Notes: generated by a model not told the origin, from the sequence alone. DNA of 23,771 nucleotides from CAMCVE01 sp039920645 (GCA_039920645.1 JBDSDI010000243.1:1-23771), one strand, 5' to 3'. Shown: positions 8,289 to 15,388, counted from the stretch's first letter. Translations and numbers: made by a program.

Positions 8289-8314
8289 TGACCATATGTG
8301 GCCATATAGGGTCA
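8289..8314. promoter_or_regulatory. 26-bp near-palindrome between divergent promoters, candidate operator
   Basis: The 26 bases read TGACC, an AT-rich arm, a central GGCC, an AT-rich arm, then GGGTCA. Compared with its own reverse complement, 22 of 26 positions agree. It also contains two tandem CCATAT decamers. It sits directly upstream of the TTGACA of the rightward promoter (8315) and about 20 bases from the -35 of the leftward one, a position typical for a dimeric regulator of both genes. No regulator gene is nearby, so the binding protein is unknown. Confidence 0.5.
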
Positions 8315-8343
8315 TTGACAGGATCTCAGTTGCCTTTTAATTC
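8315..8343 (+). promoter_or_regulatory. Putative sigma70-type promoter for the porin-like gene
   Basis: A perfect TTGACA at 8315-8320 is followed 16-17 bases later by a weak -10 (TTAATT/TAATTC). The resulting leader to the ATG at 8461 would be about 110 bases. The -35 directly abuts the palindrome. The -10 assignment is uncertain. Confidence 0.45.
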
Positions 8344-8384
8344 TTAGGGTGTTGAGTCAAGTCAGAAGAAACCTCTCAACGAAA

Positions 8385-8441
8385 GGGCTCGAGTCTCTGG
8401 CGTGTACTACCACTCCCCCGGTTTGCGCGTCAGGGCTCGAG
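8385..8441 (+). repeat. Direct repeat GGGCTCGAG in the leader of the porin-like gene
   Basis: GGGCTCGAG occurs at 8385-8393 and again at 8433-8441, 48 bases apart, in the long untranslated leader. Adjacent bases AGTCTC (8392-8397) and GAGACT (8439-8444) can also pair, so the two copies may close a stem-loop. Function is unknown. Confidence 0.35.
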
Positions 8442-8460
8442 ACTGATTTCTAAGGGTCTT

Positions 8461-9732
8461 ATGTCGAAAATTTTACTCAGCACAACCCTCCTTACTCTGT
8501 CGCTCCCAACCTTTGCAGCAAGCTTTGCTCTGAGCGGTAATTACCGTTTCGGGACAAACATGCTCGTGAATACCGACCTTGCCGACGGCAAGAAGTCCGG
8601 TGCCGGAAACACATCGAGCTTCCTCGAACAACGTTTCTTGCTTCGTCCGGATGTTCTTATCGACGAACACTTCACAGTGAAGAGCGAACTCAATTTACTT
8701 CAAGCCAACAGCATCAATGGCGCGAACCAGGTCCCTCCGTACTTCGGCGCCCCCCTCGATTCGAATACCTCGCAACAAGCGGGACAAGAACAGCTCGTCG
8801 TCAGCCAGCTCTATCTGAACTGGGCGTCGGACTGGGGCCTCTTCCGCTTTGGTCGCATTCCTAAGAGCTGGGGCCTTGGCCTTCTCTACGATGCGGGTGA
8901 AGACGCTTTCGACGATTACAAAACCGTACGCGACCGCGCGGACTTCCAAGCGATGCTGGGAAATCTTGGTCTCCGTTTCGCCTTCGAGAAAGGCGCGGAA
9001 AGCGTCTTGAACGGCGACTATGACGACATGGATACCTACGAGCTCGCGATCGACTACTCGAACGCGGACGGCAGCAGCAACGTCGGCATCCTCTACTCGC
9101 GCAACATCCGTTCGCAAAAAGTGGGCGGCCTGAATAGCTCGCACGACGTTTCTCTCTTCGCCAAAAAGACCTGGAACAAGTTCCAACTCGGCGCCGAGTT
9201 CGCGAGCATCGCCGAAGAACATCGCAACGCTTCGAGCGGTCTTCTCGCGCAAGCGGACATGAACCTCGGCAACTTCAGCATCGGTTACGATCTCGCGTAC
9301 GCATCGGCTTCGAGCAATTCGTCCTTCAAGTTCAACCCGAACTATCGTCCCTTCATGTTCCTCTTCCGCCAGAGCCTCGGAACGAAGACTCCTTCGAACG
9401 AATTCCGCGGAGGACCCGGTGGACGCGGTGTCGGTAGTGACGTGACCGCGGACGGCAGCAGTGGCGCTTTAGTGAACAAGCTTCACGCGGCCTATCAGTT
9501 CTCCGGCTCGCAGCTCACGCTCGGCTCGGACCTCGGTTTCGCCAAGACCAACATCAAAGGCGCGAGCGGCGAAAACGGACTCGGCTTCGAGACGGATCTC
9601 TTCCTCTCCCACCAGTGGTACGAAAACTTCAAACTACAGTACGCCCTCGGACTTCTCGTTCCCGGCAAGGCCTACGGCAGCGACCCCAAGGCTGCTTGGG
9701 GCTTCGAGCTGAAGGGAGCTCTCAACTTCTAA
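8461..9732 (+). CDS. Porin-like outer-membrane beta-barrel protein
   Basis: The 423-residue exported protein has a signal peptide (MSKILLSTTLLTLSLPTFA, cleavage near residue 20). The mature part is rich in alternating amphipathic strands and ends in the C-terminal phenylalanine (KGALNF) expected of BAM substrates. A conserved-looking block, RFGRIPKSWGLGLLYDAGED followed by RDRADF, resembles a motif I recall from delta-proteobacterial and Bdellovibrio large barrel proteins. Length and strand content suggest a porin of 14-18 strands in the outer membrane; no substrate can be named. A region rich in Gly and Ser (GGPGGRGVGSD) near residue 320 is probably an extracellular loop. The ATG has TAAGGG at suitable spacing. 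It is transcribed alone: it has its own promoter-like element and operator candidate upstream and a strong terminator about 100 bases downstream. Confidence 0.85.
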   Translation: MSKILLSTTLLTLSLPTFAASFALSGNYRFGTNMLVNTDLADGKKSGAGNTSSFLEQRFLLRPDVLIDEHFTVKSELNLLQANSINGANQVPPYFGAPLDSNTSQQAGQEQLVVSQLYLNWASDWGLFRFGRIPKSWGLGLLYDAGEDAFDDYKTVRDRADFQAMLGNLGLRFAFEKGAESVLNGDYDDMDTYELAIDYSNADGSSNVGILYSRNIRSQKVGGLNSSHDVSLFAKKTWNKFQLGAEFASIAEEHRNASSGLLAQADMNLGNFSIGYDLAYASASSNSSFKFNPNYRPFMFLFRQSLGTKTPSNEFRGGPGGRGVGSDVTADGSSGALVNKLHAAYQFSGSQLTLGSDLGFAKTNIKGASGENGLGFETDLFLSHQWYENFKLQYALGLLVPGKAYGSDPKAAWGFELKGALNF

Positions 9733-9753
9733 ACAATTTCTACGCTGTGGTAA

Positions 9754-9863
9754 GGGCCGGATATTCTTCGTGATCCGCAACTCGTACGACAACCGCATGA
9801 CATCAGTGCTTTTACGGAGCACAGGCGTAGATCCCGGCCCCACAAGGGGTCGGGTTTTTTTTT
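9754..9863 (+). other. Structured 3' untranslated region, possible 3'-derived small RNA
   Basis: GGGCCGG at 9754-9760 is perfectly complementary to CCGGCCC at 9834-9840, the left arm of the downstream terminator, so a long-range stem could compete with the terminator hairpin. Between them is a small stem GTGCT/AGCAC (loop TTTACGG). The segment follows the stop of the porin-like gene by about 20 bases. A tRNA was considered and rejected because no T-arm or CCA-end fits. Confidence 0.3.
9833..9863 (+). terminator. Rho-independent terminator of the porin-like gene
   Basis: Stem CCCGGCCCC (9833-9841) pairs with GGGGTCGGG (9846-9854) over nine pairs including one G-U, with loop ACAA, followed by nine T (9855-9863). 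This is a textbook intrinsic terminator about 100 bases after the stop codon. Confidence 0.93.
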
Positions 9864-9956
9864 GCCTCAATGCAGCACGAGCTGCGTCCGAGATGACGAA
9901 AACTTTATGAGTCTGAAGTTTTACAGTGCGAAGCGAGCGAACTAAGACTTTTTTAA

Positions 9957-9972
9957 GCCCCGCTTTTGGGGC
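9957..9972 (+). promoter_or_regulatory. Hairpin immediately before the ribosome binding site
   Basis: GCCCC (9957-9961), loop GCTTTT, GGGGC (9968-9972) lies five bases before the Shine-Dalgarno GGGAGGA of the next gene. There is no T-tract after it, so it is not a terminator of the plus strand. It could stabilise the 5' end of the mRNA or tune translation. Confidence 0.45.
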
Positions 9973-9986
9973 ATTGGGAGGAATCT

Positions 9987-10619
9987 ATGAAAATTACCAA
10001 AATCCTTATGTCGGCCGTACTCGTCGGAGGTCTCGCAGGAGCATCCGTCTCGCAAGCCGCACAAACGCAGAACGCAAGCGCTCAGCAACTGTCGGCTGAA
10101 ATCGCTCGCATCTCCATGACCGTTCATCAACTCGAGATCGGTCTCGCGGTTCAGAACGTCATCAACTGGCAAGTCGGCGAGTTCCACAACCTCACCATCA
10201 AGCTTTCGCTTCCCTTCCCTGGCACGGGCCACAAAGAAGTCGCTAAAGAAGACACCGCTCGCAACGCGATTTGGTACAACCAAGACATCGCGATCCTCGG
10301 CCAGAACCAAAAGGTCGAGACTCTGATGGACCGTGCTACCGGCAAAGTCCTCGAGCAGATCGTGAACGGTAAAAAAGAAGAAGTCAGCAACGACGACAAG
10401 ATAGAAATCCTCGAGCAATACGAGAGCACCGTCGAAGTCCCTGCCGGCAAATTCGATTGCATGTACGTGAAGGCGAAAGTCACTTCCAAAGGGCAAACCC
10501 AAGAAATCGAAGCTTGGATCAACCCTATCGACGTCAACATGGACGGCATGCTCAAAGTTAAGCTCCAATCGCAAATGGGCCCCGTTGAAATGCTCCTCAA
10601 GGATTTCGGCAAGAAATAA
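9987..10619 (+). CDS. Secreted DUF3108/TapB-like periplasmic protein
   Basis: The protein is 210 residues from the ATG at 9987, which follows GGGAGGA at ideal spacing; a longer frame from TTG at 9966 would include the hairpin and is unlikely. An N-terminal signal peptide is clear (MKITKILMSAVLVGGLAGAS, cleavage near SQAA/QT). The second half contains STVEVPAGKFDCMYVKAK, then EIEAWINPIDVNMDGMLKVK and a final EMLLKDFGKK. This pattern (VPAGxFxC, acidic/aromatic strand, Met-Leu-Lys strand) is what I associate with DUF3108/TapB-like beta-sheet periplasmic proteins. No catalytic residues are recognised and the role is unknown. A strong intrinsic terminator begins 31 bases after the stop. The family link is by eye; a profile search could change it. 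Confidence 0.75.
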   Translation: MKITKILMSAVLVGGLAGASVSQAAQTQNASAQQLSAEIARISMTVHQLEIGLAVQNVINWQVGEFHNLTIKLSLPFPGTGHKEVAKEDTARNAIWYNQDIAILGQNQKVETLMDRATGKVLEQIVNGKKEEVSNDDKIEILEQYESTVEVPAGKFDCMYVKAKVTSKGQTQEIEAWINPIDVNMDGMLKVKLQSQMGPVEMLLKDFGKK

Positions 10620-10624
10620 GCTGA

Positions 10625-11230
10625 ATGTTCCTAGGATCGTCAGATCTGAGAAGGGAAGCTCCGAAAGGATGCTTCCCTTTTTCTTTTGTCCTCAGTCTTC
10701 TGCTGTTTTTCGCTCCGGCTCTTGGCGCTCAGGAAGTCGACAGCAAGGTCTGGCTTGAAGCTCTCGAATATCTCACGAGCCACGGTGCCAGCGCCGAAAC
10801 TGACACTCTTCGATCGGAAACCCTCAAGAAAAGACCGGACGATTTGGAAGTTGCCGAAGCCTTTCTCGAGGCACTTGTGGTCCGTAAGGACCGGCTACAG
10901 CTCAACTCTTACGTCCAAGCTCTCGTTGAAGCCAACGAGTGTCGAAGCAAAACGACGCACGCCAAAACATGCTCGGGTTTGCGTGTCCTTTGGAACGATC
11001 GCCTCGGAGGACTGCTTTTCTATGAGGCGAGTGCCCCCCGCTGGGAGAAGGCTCGACGGGCACTTGAGGCTGGAGATTGTCGCATCGCTCAAGCTGAACT
11101 AAAAGAGATCGAAGCGAGAGAAGGAATTTTTCCGGACCTTCTTTCCAAGAAGATTTTGGTGGCGCAGTGCTTGGGTGATACCGAGAGTGTGGTCGGCCTG
11201 AATCAGGATCTAGAAAAGCTGAGGTTTTAG
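10625..11230 (+). CDS. Secreted, largely helical hypothetical protein (TPR-like)
   Basis: The 201-residue protein is not recognised. From the ATG at 10625 it has a basic n-region (RREAPK), a hydrophobic core (FPFSFVLSLLLFFAPA) and a signal peptidase I site near ALGA/QE. The mature part is helical with repeating Ala/Leu patterns (WLEALEYL, VAEAFLEALV, WEKARRALEAGDCRIAQAEL), similar to degenerate tetratricopeptide repeats, and has four cysteines (ANECRSK, HAKTCSG, GDCRIAQ, VAQCLGD). The first codons coincide with an intrinsic terminator, and no in-frame ATG, GTG or TTG lies between the terminator and the signal-peptide core, so the gene must start upstream of it or use a rare start such as CTG. 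The stop overlaps the GTG of the next gene by one base (TAGTG), suggesting coupling with the phospholipid synthase. Confidence 0.68.
   Translation: MFLGSSDLRREAPKGCFPFSFVLSLLLFFAPALGAQEVDSKVWLEALEYLTSHGASAETDTLRSETLKKRPDDLEVAEAFLEALVVRKDRLQLNSYVQALVEANECRSKTTHAKTCSGLRVLWNDRLGGLLFYEASAPRWEKARRALEAGDCRIAQAELKEIEAREGIFPDLLSKKILVAQCLGDTESVVGLNQDLEKLRF
10651..10687 (+). terminator. Intrinsic terminator or attenuator inside the start of the helical-protein gene
   Basis: AAGGGAAGC (10651-10659) pairs perfectly with GCTTCCCTT (10671-10679); inside are TCC/GGA pairs, a GAAA tetraloop and one bulged T. A T-rich tract, TTTTTCTTTT, follows. It fits as the terminator of the upstream secreted protein gene (stop at 10619), yet it overlaps codons of about residues 9-20 of the next open frame. 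Confidence 0.85.
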
Positions 11231-12006
11231 TGGATTTTCATTCGATGCCGTTCTCCGTCATTCTTCTTTTCATCGTGAATGGCGGTTTGCTCAGCTTCTT
11301 CGTCATCTTCGCGCTCTTCATGTACCCGCACCGCCAAGTGAGCGATGAAACCAAAAATCGTCAGAAGAGTTTCGTGAGTAACGCGGTTTTCCGCGAGTAC
11401 TGGTACACGGTCATTGGCCCCTTCAAGAAAAAACTCGTTGATTGGAATATCTCTCCCAACACGATCACGTTTTGGGGTTTCATTCTTTCGCTTGTCGCCG
11501 GATACTTTTTCTCGATCGGAGAATTTGGAACGGGCGGCTGGTTCGTAATTCTCGCCGCGACCTGCGACATCTACGACGGACAGCTCGCGCGCTTGCGTTC
11601 CATCAAGCTCAAGTCCGGAGCTTTCCTCGACTCCACTCTCGACCGCGTCGGCGAAGTGGGTATTTTTTACGGTCTCACGCGCTATTTCCGCAACGACGAC
11701 CCTCTCTTCATCGTGATCTTTCTTGGCTTCGCCGCTTCGCAAGTCGTAAGCTACTCGCGTTCGCGCGCCGAAGGCCTCGGCTTCCCCGAGCTCGGACAAC
11801 GCGGCTTTTTCCAACGTGCCGAGCGCATGATTGTGCTGTCGGTGTGCATGTCGATGGCACCGCTCTTGGAATATTTCTGGGGTTATGGAACCGAGATCGT
11901 TAAATTCGGGATCTATTTCATCTGTCTCGGTTCCACCTGGACCGCGATCACGCGCAGCACGGGAATTTTCCGTGGCATGCGTCGTGCCGAAAAAACTTCG
12001 TCTTAA
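11230..12006 (+). CDS. CDP-alcohol phosphatidyltransferase family phospholipid synthase
   Basis: The 258-residue inner-membrane enzyme has the family signature D-x2-DG-x2-AR-x8-G-x3-D-x3-D, seen as CDIYDGQLARLRS followed by GAFLDSTLD (Asp113, Asp116, Asp134, Asp138), the metal- and CDP-binding aspartates. Such enzymes swap CMP of CDP-diacylglycerol (or a relative) for an alcohol head group. A hydrophobic N-terminal helix (about 8-31), a basic cytoplasmic segment and several further membrane helices surround the motif. SYSRSRAEGLG after the core resembles the inositol-phosphate/archaetidylinositol-phosphate synthase branch more than classic PgsA or PssA, but the substrate is not settled. The GTG at 11230 has GAGG seven bases upstream and overlaps the preceding stop by one base; an ATG at 11245 is the alternative. 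The 3' end faces a convergent gene 12 bases away. Confidence 0.88.
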   Translation: MDFHSMPFSVILLFIVNGGLLSFFVIFALFMYPHRQVSDETKNRQKSFVSNAVFREYWYTVIGPFKKKLVDWNISPNTITFWGFILSLVAGYFFSIGEFGTGGWFVILAATCDIYDGQLARLRSIKLKSGAFLDSTLDRVGEVGIFYGLTRYFRNDDPLFIVIFLGFAASQVVSYSRSRAEGLGFPELGQRGFFQRAERMIVLSVCMSMAPLLEYFWGYGTEIVKFGIYFICLGSTWTAITRSTGIFRGMRRAEKTSS

Positions 12007-12019
12007 TCCCTCGAGGATT
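12005..12019. terminator. Weak bidirectional hairpin between convergent genes
   Basis: AATCC (12005-12009), loop CTCGA, GGATT (12015-12019) lies between the converging stop codons, followed on the plus strand by TATTCTT. The stem is only five pairs, so termination is a guess. Confidence 0.25.
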
Positions 12020-13098
12020 TATTCTTCGAAGACCGGATCCGTGTCCGTATTCGTGGAGTCCGAGTTCGTGTCGCCCTCGAACTTACCCGTTTCCTGATCC
12101 GTCGAGATCGAGACTTCTTTGAAGGTCTTGCGTGCGCGTCCATTGGTTTCGGCCCAGCGGTAAACAAGTCCAGCGCCTACGGAATGATACGACGGCGCGT
12201 GGGTTCCCATGAGCGAATAGGAATAATCAAAACTCAACGCGGTTTTTGCCGAGAGCCACAGCTCGACGTGGGGTTCGATGATCATCAGCCAAGGATTCGG
12301 TGAATAGGCGTAGTCGGAATTCGAGAACGCGTTCTTGATAGCTTGGGAGTCATTGTCGTTGGCAACGCCCGATCCCAGGGAGAAGTTGCCCTTCAGACGC
12401 AGCTCGAAATCCATTTTAGGGTTCACGATCCCGATCGATACATTGTAAGGCAATTCGGGCGCGTAGCCGTCGAGGCGTATCATATAGCCCAAATCTCCAC
12501 GCAGACGCAGGTTTGCTCCGGCCCAGTATTCGGTGGTGACCAAGAGGCTCGCATCGATCTGCGCGTCGCCGGGAAGAATCGTATGTGTCTCGCTGGTTTT
12601 CTGCAGCTCCACCAATGTCGGGTTGCTGTAGGACGGAATCTTCGCCACCATAGCGAAGCCGAGCGAGGACCCGGGTTCGTCAAGCACGCGAAACTCCGCG
12701 AAGAGGGCTTGGTCGCCGAGCGTCGTCTGCTTGCGGTTCGACCCGTCATTTGATGCGGTCGCGAGCGTATCGAGCACGATACGCGCGCCGAGGCTCAGCT
12801 TGCGGTTGGGCTGGAACTCGGGCACGAACTCGTTGCGCAGAATTTTAAGGCTCGTATTGTTGTCGAGCGGATCGGTAAGGAGGCGCTCGGTGAAGTTCGC
12901 CTTGGAATTGATGATCGAGAAGCTGTAACCAAGATGGAAACTCTTGTCGGTAGGATAATGGTGAGTCGGAAAAATGGGACCGAGCTGCGCCGCTTCAGTC
13001 CTCGTGCACAAGAGGCTACAGGCAATCGAGAGCGAAAGGCAGCGCCATGCGAACGCACTTGATGCGACTTTTCTGACCTGAAACGATGCATATCTCAA
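12019..13098 (-). CDS. Putative outer-membrane beta-barrel protein with acidic C-terminal tail
   Basis: The protein is 359 residues from a TTG at 13098, the only workable start in frame, with GGGGGT about nine bases upstream. A basic n-region and hydrophobic core (SSAFAWRCLSLSIACSLL) are followed by a likely signal peptidase I site near TEAA/QLG. The mature protein has many amphipathic strand-like segments (FHLGYSFSIINSKANF, SLGARIVLDTLATA, ALSFDYSYSLMG, SVGAGLVYRW) typical of a 12-strand or larger barrel. After YRW the sequence continues for about 45 residues and ends in an Asp/Thr/Ser-rich tail (NSDSTNTDTDPVFEE), instead of stopping at an aromatic residue. It is downstream of rimO by 137 bases on the same strand, so it may be the last gene of the ftsK-lolA-rimO run or have its own promoter. 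Substrate and family are not recognised. Confidence 0.72.
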   Translation of the reverse strand: MRYASFQVRKVASSAFAWRCLSLSIACSLLCTRTEAAQLGPIFPTHHYPTDKSFHLGYSFSIINSKANFTERLLTDPLDNNTSLKILRNEFVPEFQPNRKLSLGARIVLDTLATASNDGSNRKQTTLGDQALFAEFRVLDEPGSSLGFAMVAKIPSYSNPTLVELQKTSETHTILPGDAQIDASLLVTTEYWAGANLRLRGDLGYMIRLDGYAPELPYNVSIGIVNPKMDFELRLKGNFSLGSGVANDNDSQAIKNAFSNSDYAYSPNPWLMIIEPHVELWLSAKTALSFDYSYSLMGTHAPSYHSVGAGLVYRWAETNGRARKTFKEVSISTDQETGKFEGDTNSDSTNTDTDPVFEE

Positions 13099-13144
13099 TT
13101 CGGCGGACCCCCAAGGACCGTTTCAGAAAGTCTATCAAGCTTTC

Positions 13145-13282
13145 ATGGGGCGCGCCATCAACGAGCAACGAGCGCAGCAGCACTTTGAGAAACTCGGCAT
13201 CACGCGTCGGAACCGCAGTGCCGATCCTGAAGAGCTTAAGCGAGAATTTCGCCCACGAGATCGGGGCCTGCGCGTTCGGTGA
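13145..13282 (+). CDS. Possible 45-codon open frame overlapping the 3' end of rimO
   Basis: In the gap between the barrel gene and rimO, the plus strand has an open frame starting at the ATG at 13145 and ending at TGA 13280-13282. It encodes a charged peptide (MGRAINEQRAQQHFEKLGI..., ending RDRGLRVR). The frame is open upstream to just after a TGA near 13078 and still reads protein-like (QGPFQKVYQAF), which hints at a decayed gene rather than an intact one. It overlaps rimO by 47 bases antisense. No ribosome binding site is clear. Confidence 0.15.
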   Translation: MGRAINEQRAQQHFEKLGITRRNRSADPEELKREFRPRDRGLRVR

Positions 13283-14585
13283 TGCGCACGCGGACATACT
13301 GGCCTTTATTTGCTGAACCACGATTGATGATCGTGATGTTGTCGACGTCGGCCGCTTGGCCGTAGTGCCGCGACTTCAACAGCAAGGGCGTCTCGTCGTG
13401 GAATCCTTCGACCACGACTTCGATTTCCTTGCCGACCCATTTCTCGAGCTTCTCGTCGAGAACGCTTTGCTGAGCGGCATAGAGAACTTTTTGGCGGCGG
13501 TTTTTTTCGCGCGTGGTCACGTCGTCGGGATAGAGCTTCGCGGAACGGCTACCTTCTTCGTGGGAGTAAGTGAAGATACCGACTTGATCGAGAAGTCCTT
13601 CACCGACGAAGTCGACAAGTTTCTTGAACTGCTCTTTGGTTTCTCCGGGGAAACCGACCATGAGTGAAGTGCGCATGACGATCTCGGGAATTTCTTTCTT
13701 CAGACGTAAAAGCATATCGCGCATTTGCGATCCGGAAACTTTGCGGTTCATGCGGGCAAGCACGTCGTCGTCGATGTGCTGGAGAGGAACGTCGAGGTAT
13801 TTGCAGATTTTTTCTTCGGTCTTAATGAGCTGGATGACGTCGTCGGAAAGCTGGTCGGGATAGACGTAGAAAAGTCGGATCCATTTGAGTTCCGGGATTT
13901 TCACGAGTTCGCGCAGGAGCGCCGCGAGCGAAGCGCCGTCCTTGCGATCCCGACCGTAGTCGGTGAGATCTTGGGCGATGAGGTTGAGTTCGCTAACACC
14001 CGTCGCGACGAGGTCTTTGGTTTCCTTGACGAGGGATTCGATCGCGCGCGAGCGCAGGGGTCCGCGTAGATCGGGGATCACGCAGAAGCTGCAGCGTTTC
14101 GCACAGCCTTCGGCGAGTTTCAGGTACGCCCGCCAGAAGGGCTGCGTGTTCACGCGGGGAAGATCGTAGTCTTTGAGGCGTTCGTGGTCGATGCGGATAC
14201 CGTCGTAAGAACTCTTGTTCTCGACGAGGTCGATCTTCGTGAGTTCGTCGACAATCTTCGAGAAGCCGGCGGTTCCCATGACGAGATCGATCTCGGGAAG
14301 GGATTCTTTGAGCTCTCCGGGATAGCGTTCCGCGAGGCATCCCGCGACGATGAGTTTTTGGCAACGGCCCTTGTCGGGATCCTTAAAAGAAGCGGCTTCG
14401 ATGATCGTTTCGACGCTTTCTTTCTTCGCTTTGTCGATGAAGCCGCAGGTGTTGACGACGATGACGTCGGCGTTCGCCGGATCGCCCGTGATGCCGTAGC
14501 CGTCTTTCTTCATCAGACCGAGCATGACTTCGGAGTCCACGAGATTGCGGGCGCAACCTAGAGAGATCATGTGGATGTTCTTCAT
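13236..14585 (-). CDS. rimO: Ribosomal protein uS12 Asp methylthiotransferase RimO
   Basis: This 449-residue radical-SAM enzyme adds a methylthio group to a conserved aspartate of ribosomal protein uS12. Domains in order: the MTTase N-terminal domain with three cluster cysteines (SLGCARN Cys11, NTCGF Cys47, AGCLAERYP Cys83), the radical-SAM core with CAKRCSFC (Cys161, Cys165, Cys168) followed by IPDLRGPLRSR, and a C-terminal TRAM domain (about 380-449). SLGCARNLVDSE and the IPDLRG block distinguish RimO from MiaB. The frame is open to 14669, but similarity begins at the ATG at 14585, one base after the stop of lolA, with GGA-rich sequence in front. Tight spacing places it in the ftsK-lolA-rimO transcript. 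Very secure. Confidence 0.95.
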   Translation of the reverse strand: MKNIHMISLGCARNLVDSEVMLGLMKKDGYGITGDPANADVIVVNTCGFIDKAKKESVETIIEAASFKDPDKGRCQKLIVAGCLAERYPGELKESLPEIDLVMGTAGFSKIVDELTKIDLVENKSSYDGIRIDHERLKDYDLPRVNTQPFWRAYLKLAEGCAKRCSFCVIPDLRGPLRSRAIESLVKETKDLVATGVSELNLIAQDLTDYGRDRKDGASLAALLRELVKIPELKWIRLFYVYPDQLSDDVIQLIKTEEKICKYLDVPLQHIDDDVLARMNRKVSGSQMRDMLLRLKKEIPEIVMRTSLMVGFPGETKEQFKKLVDFVGEGLLDQVGIFTYSHEEGSRSAKLYPDDVTTREKNRRQKVLYAAQQSVLDEKLEKWVGKEIEVVVEGFHDETPLLLKSRHYGQAADVDNITIINRGSANKGQYVRVRITERAGPDLVGEILA

Positions 14586-14586
14586 C

Positions 14587-15330
14587 TTAATTTCCAACCT
14601 TTTCGACGCGCGAGTCTTTAGGATATTTGGGGACGAACTCGTCCGCGCTAATTTTCTGAAGTCTGACAACGTCGCTGATTTTCACGGTGGATTCGCCGCC
14701 GAGAGAATCGGCGATGAGTGCGGTACTGGGATAGTCCTTCAGCTGTTCGAAACTCAGTTCGACTTTCACGAGATCTTCGGAGCGCTTGGGTTCGAGAACC
14801 AAAGTGAGTTCCTTGTCGGTCACGCGCGAAGTAATTTTGAAAGATTTGAGAAGCGTCGCGCGCGTTTGGGGAGTGTAGGTCGGCAGTCCTTTGAGCAGGA
14901 AAAGGTACTTGTCGAGATCGAGATTTTTTACGTTGGAAAACTGCTGAACCACGGCTGCCGATTTGCGCCCCTTGGGATATTTCACGTACCACGCCTGTTT
15001 GCCATCGCTTACGAAATCGGAAAATTCGGAAGGACCGTTCAAGCTGAAGCGGAAACGATCGGGATAGGAGAAAACAAAATCTCCTTCGGAAAACTTCGTC
15101 GTACCGAGCGCAGTCGACATGTTGTTGTGCGTGAATTTCGCTTTCCAGTTACGAAGTTTTTCGTAGCGTTCGGAGAGACTCTTCAGGACGAGTTCCGATT
15201 GCGCGGAGATTTCATCAGCAGCTTTATCCGGTGCTTTTTCGATCGGTTTAGAGGCCTTTACGGGTGCTTGGGCAACGGCTCGGGGGCCGAAGAAATTCAT
15301 GAGTAAAATCAGAGCTAAAGCGCATTTCAT
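14587..15330 (-). CDS. lolA: LolA-like periplasmic lipoprotein carrier
   Basis: The protein is 247 residues from the ATG at 15330, with a signal peptide (MKCALALILLMNFFGPRAVA, cleavage before QAP). The frame is open far upstream into ftsK, but that part is antisense-like and lacks the family pattern. After a short Lys/Ala/Pro linker (KASKPIEKAPDKA) comes the LolA fold: LSERYEKLRNWKAKFTH, then GDFVFSYPDRFRFSL, FVSDGKQAWYVKYPKGRK and several strands of an open half-barrel. LolA takes lipoproteins from LolCDE in the inner membrane to the outer membrane. Presence together with lspA and lgt in the window is consistent. It lies between ftsK (58 bases upstream) and rimO (one base downstream), an arrangement often seen for ftsK-lolA. 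The N-terminal linker is longer than in E. coli LolA. Confidence 0.87.
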   Translation of the reverse strand: MKCALALILLMNFFGPRAVAQAPVKASKPIEKAPDKAADEISAQSELVLKSLSERYEKLRNWKAKFTHNNMSTALGTTKFSEGDFVFSYPDRFRFSLNGPSEFSDFVSDGKQAWYVKYPKGRKSAAVVQQFSNVKNLDLDKYLFLLKGLPTYTPQTRATLLKSFKITSRVTDKELTLVLEPKRSEDLVKVELSFEQLKDYPSTALIADSLGGESTVKISDVVRLQKISADEFVPKYPKDSRVEKVGN

Positions 15331-15388
15331 CAGGCGCGCATTCTCCACAATTAGAAGCGGGGCGTCAATCTGAATCCGGGGCGTGCCC

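Noticed and set aside
9754..9844. tRNA-like element (seven-pair GGGCCGG/CCGGCCC acceptor-like stem)
   Set aside because: No T-loop TTC motif, no anticodon arm at the right distance and no CCA; the 3' arm belongs to the terminator.
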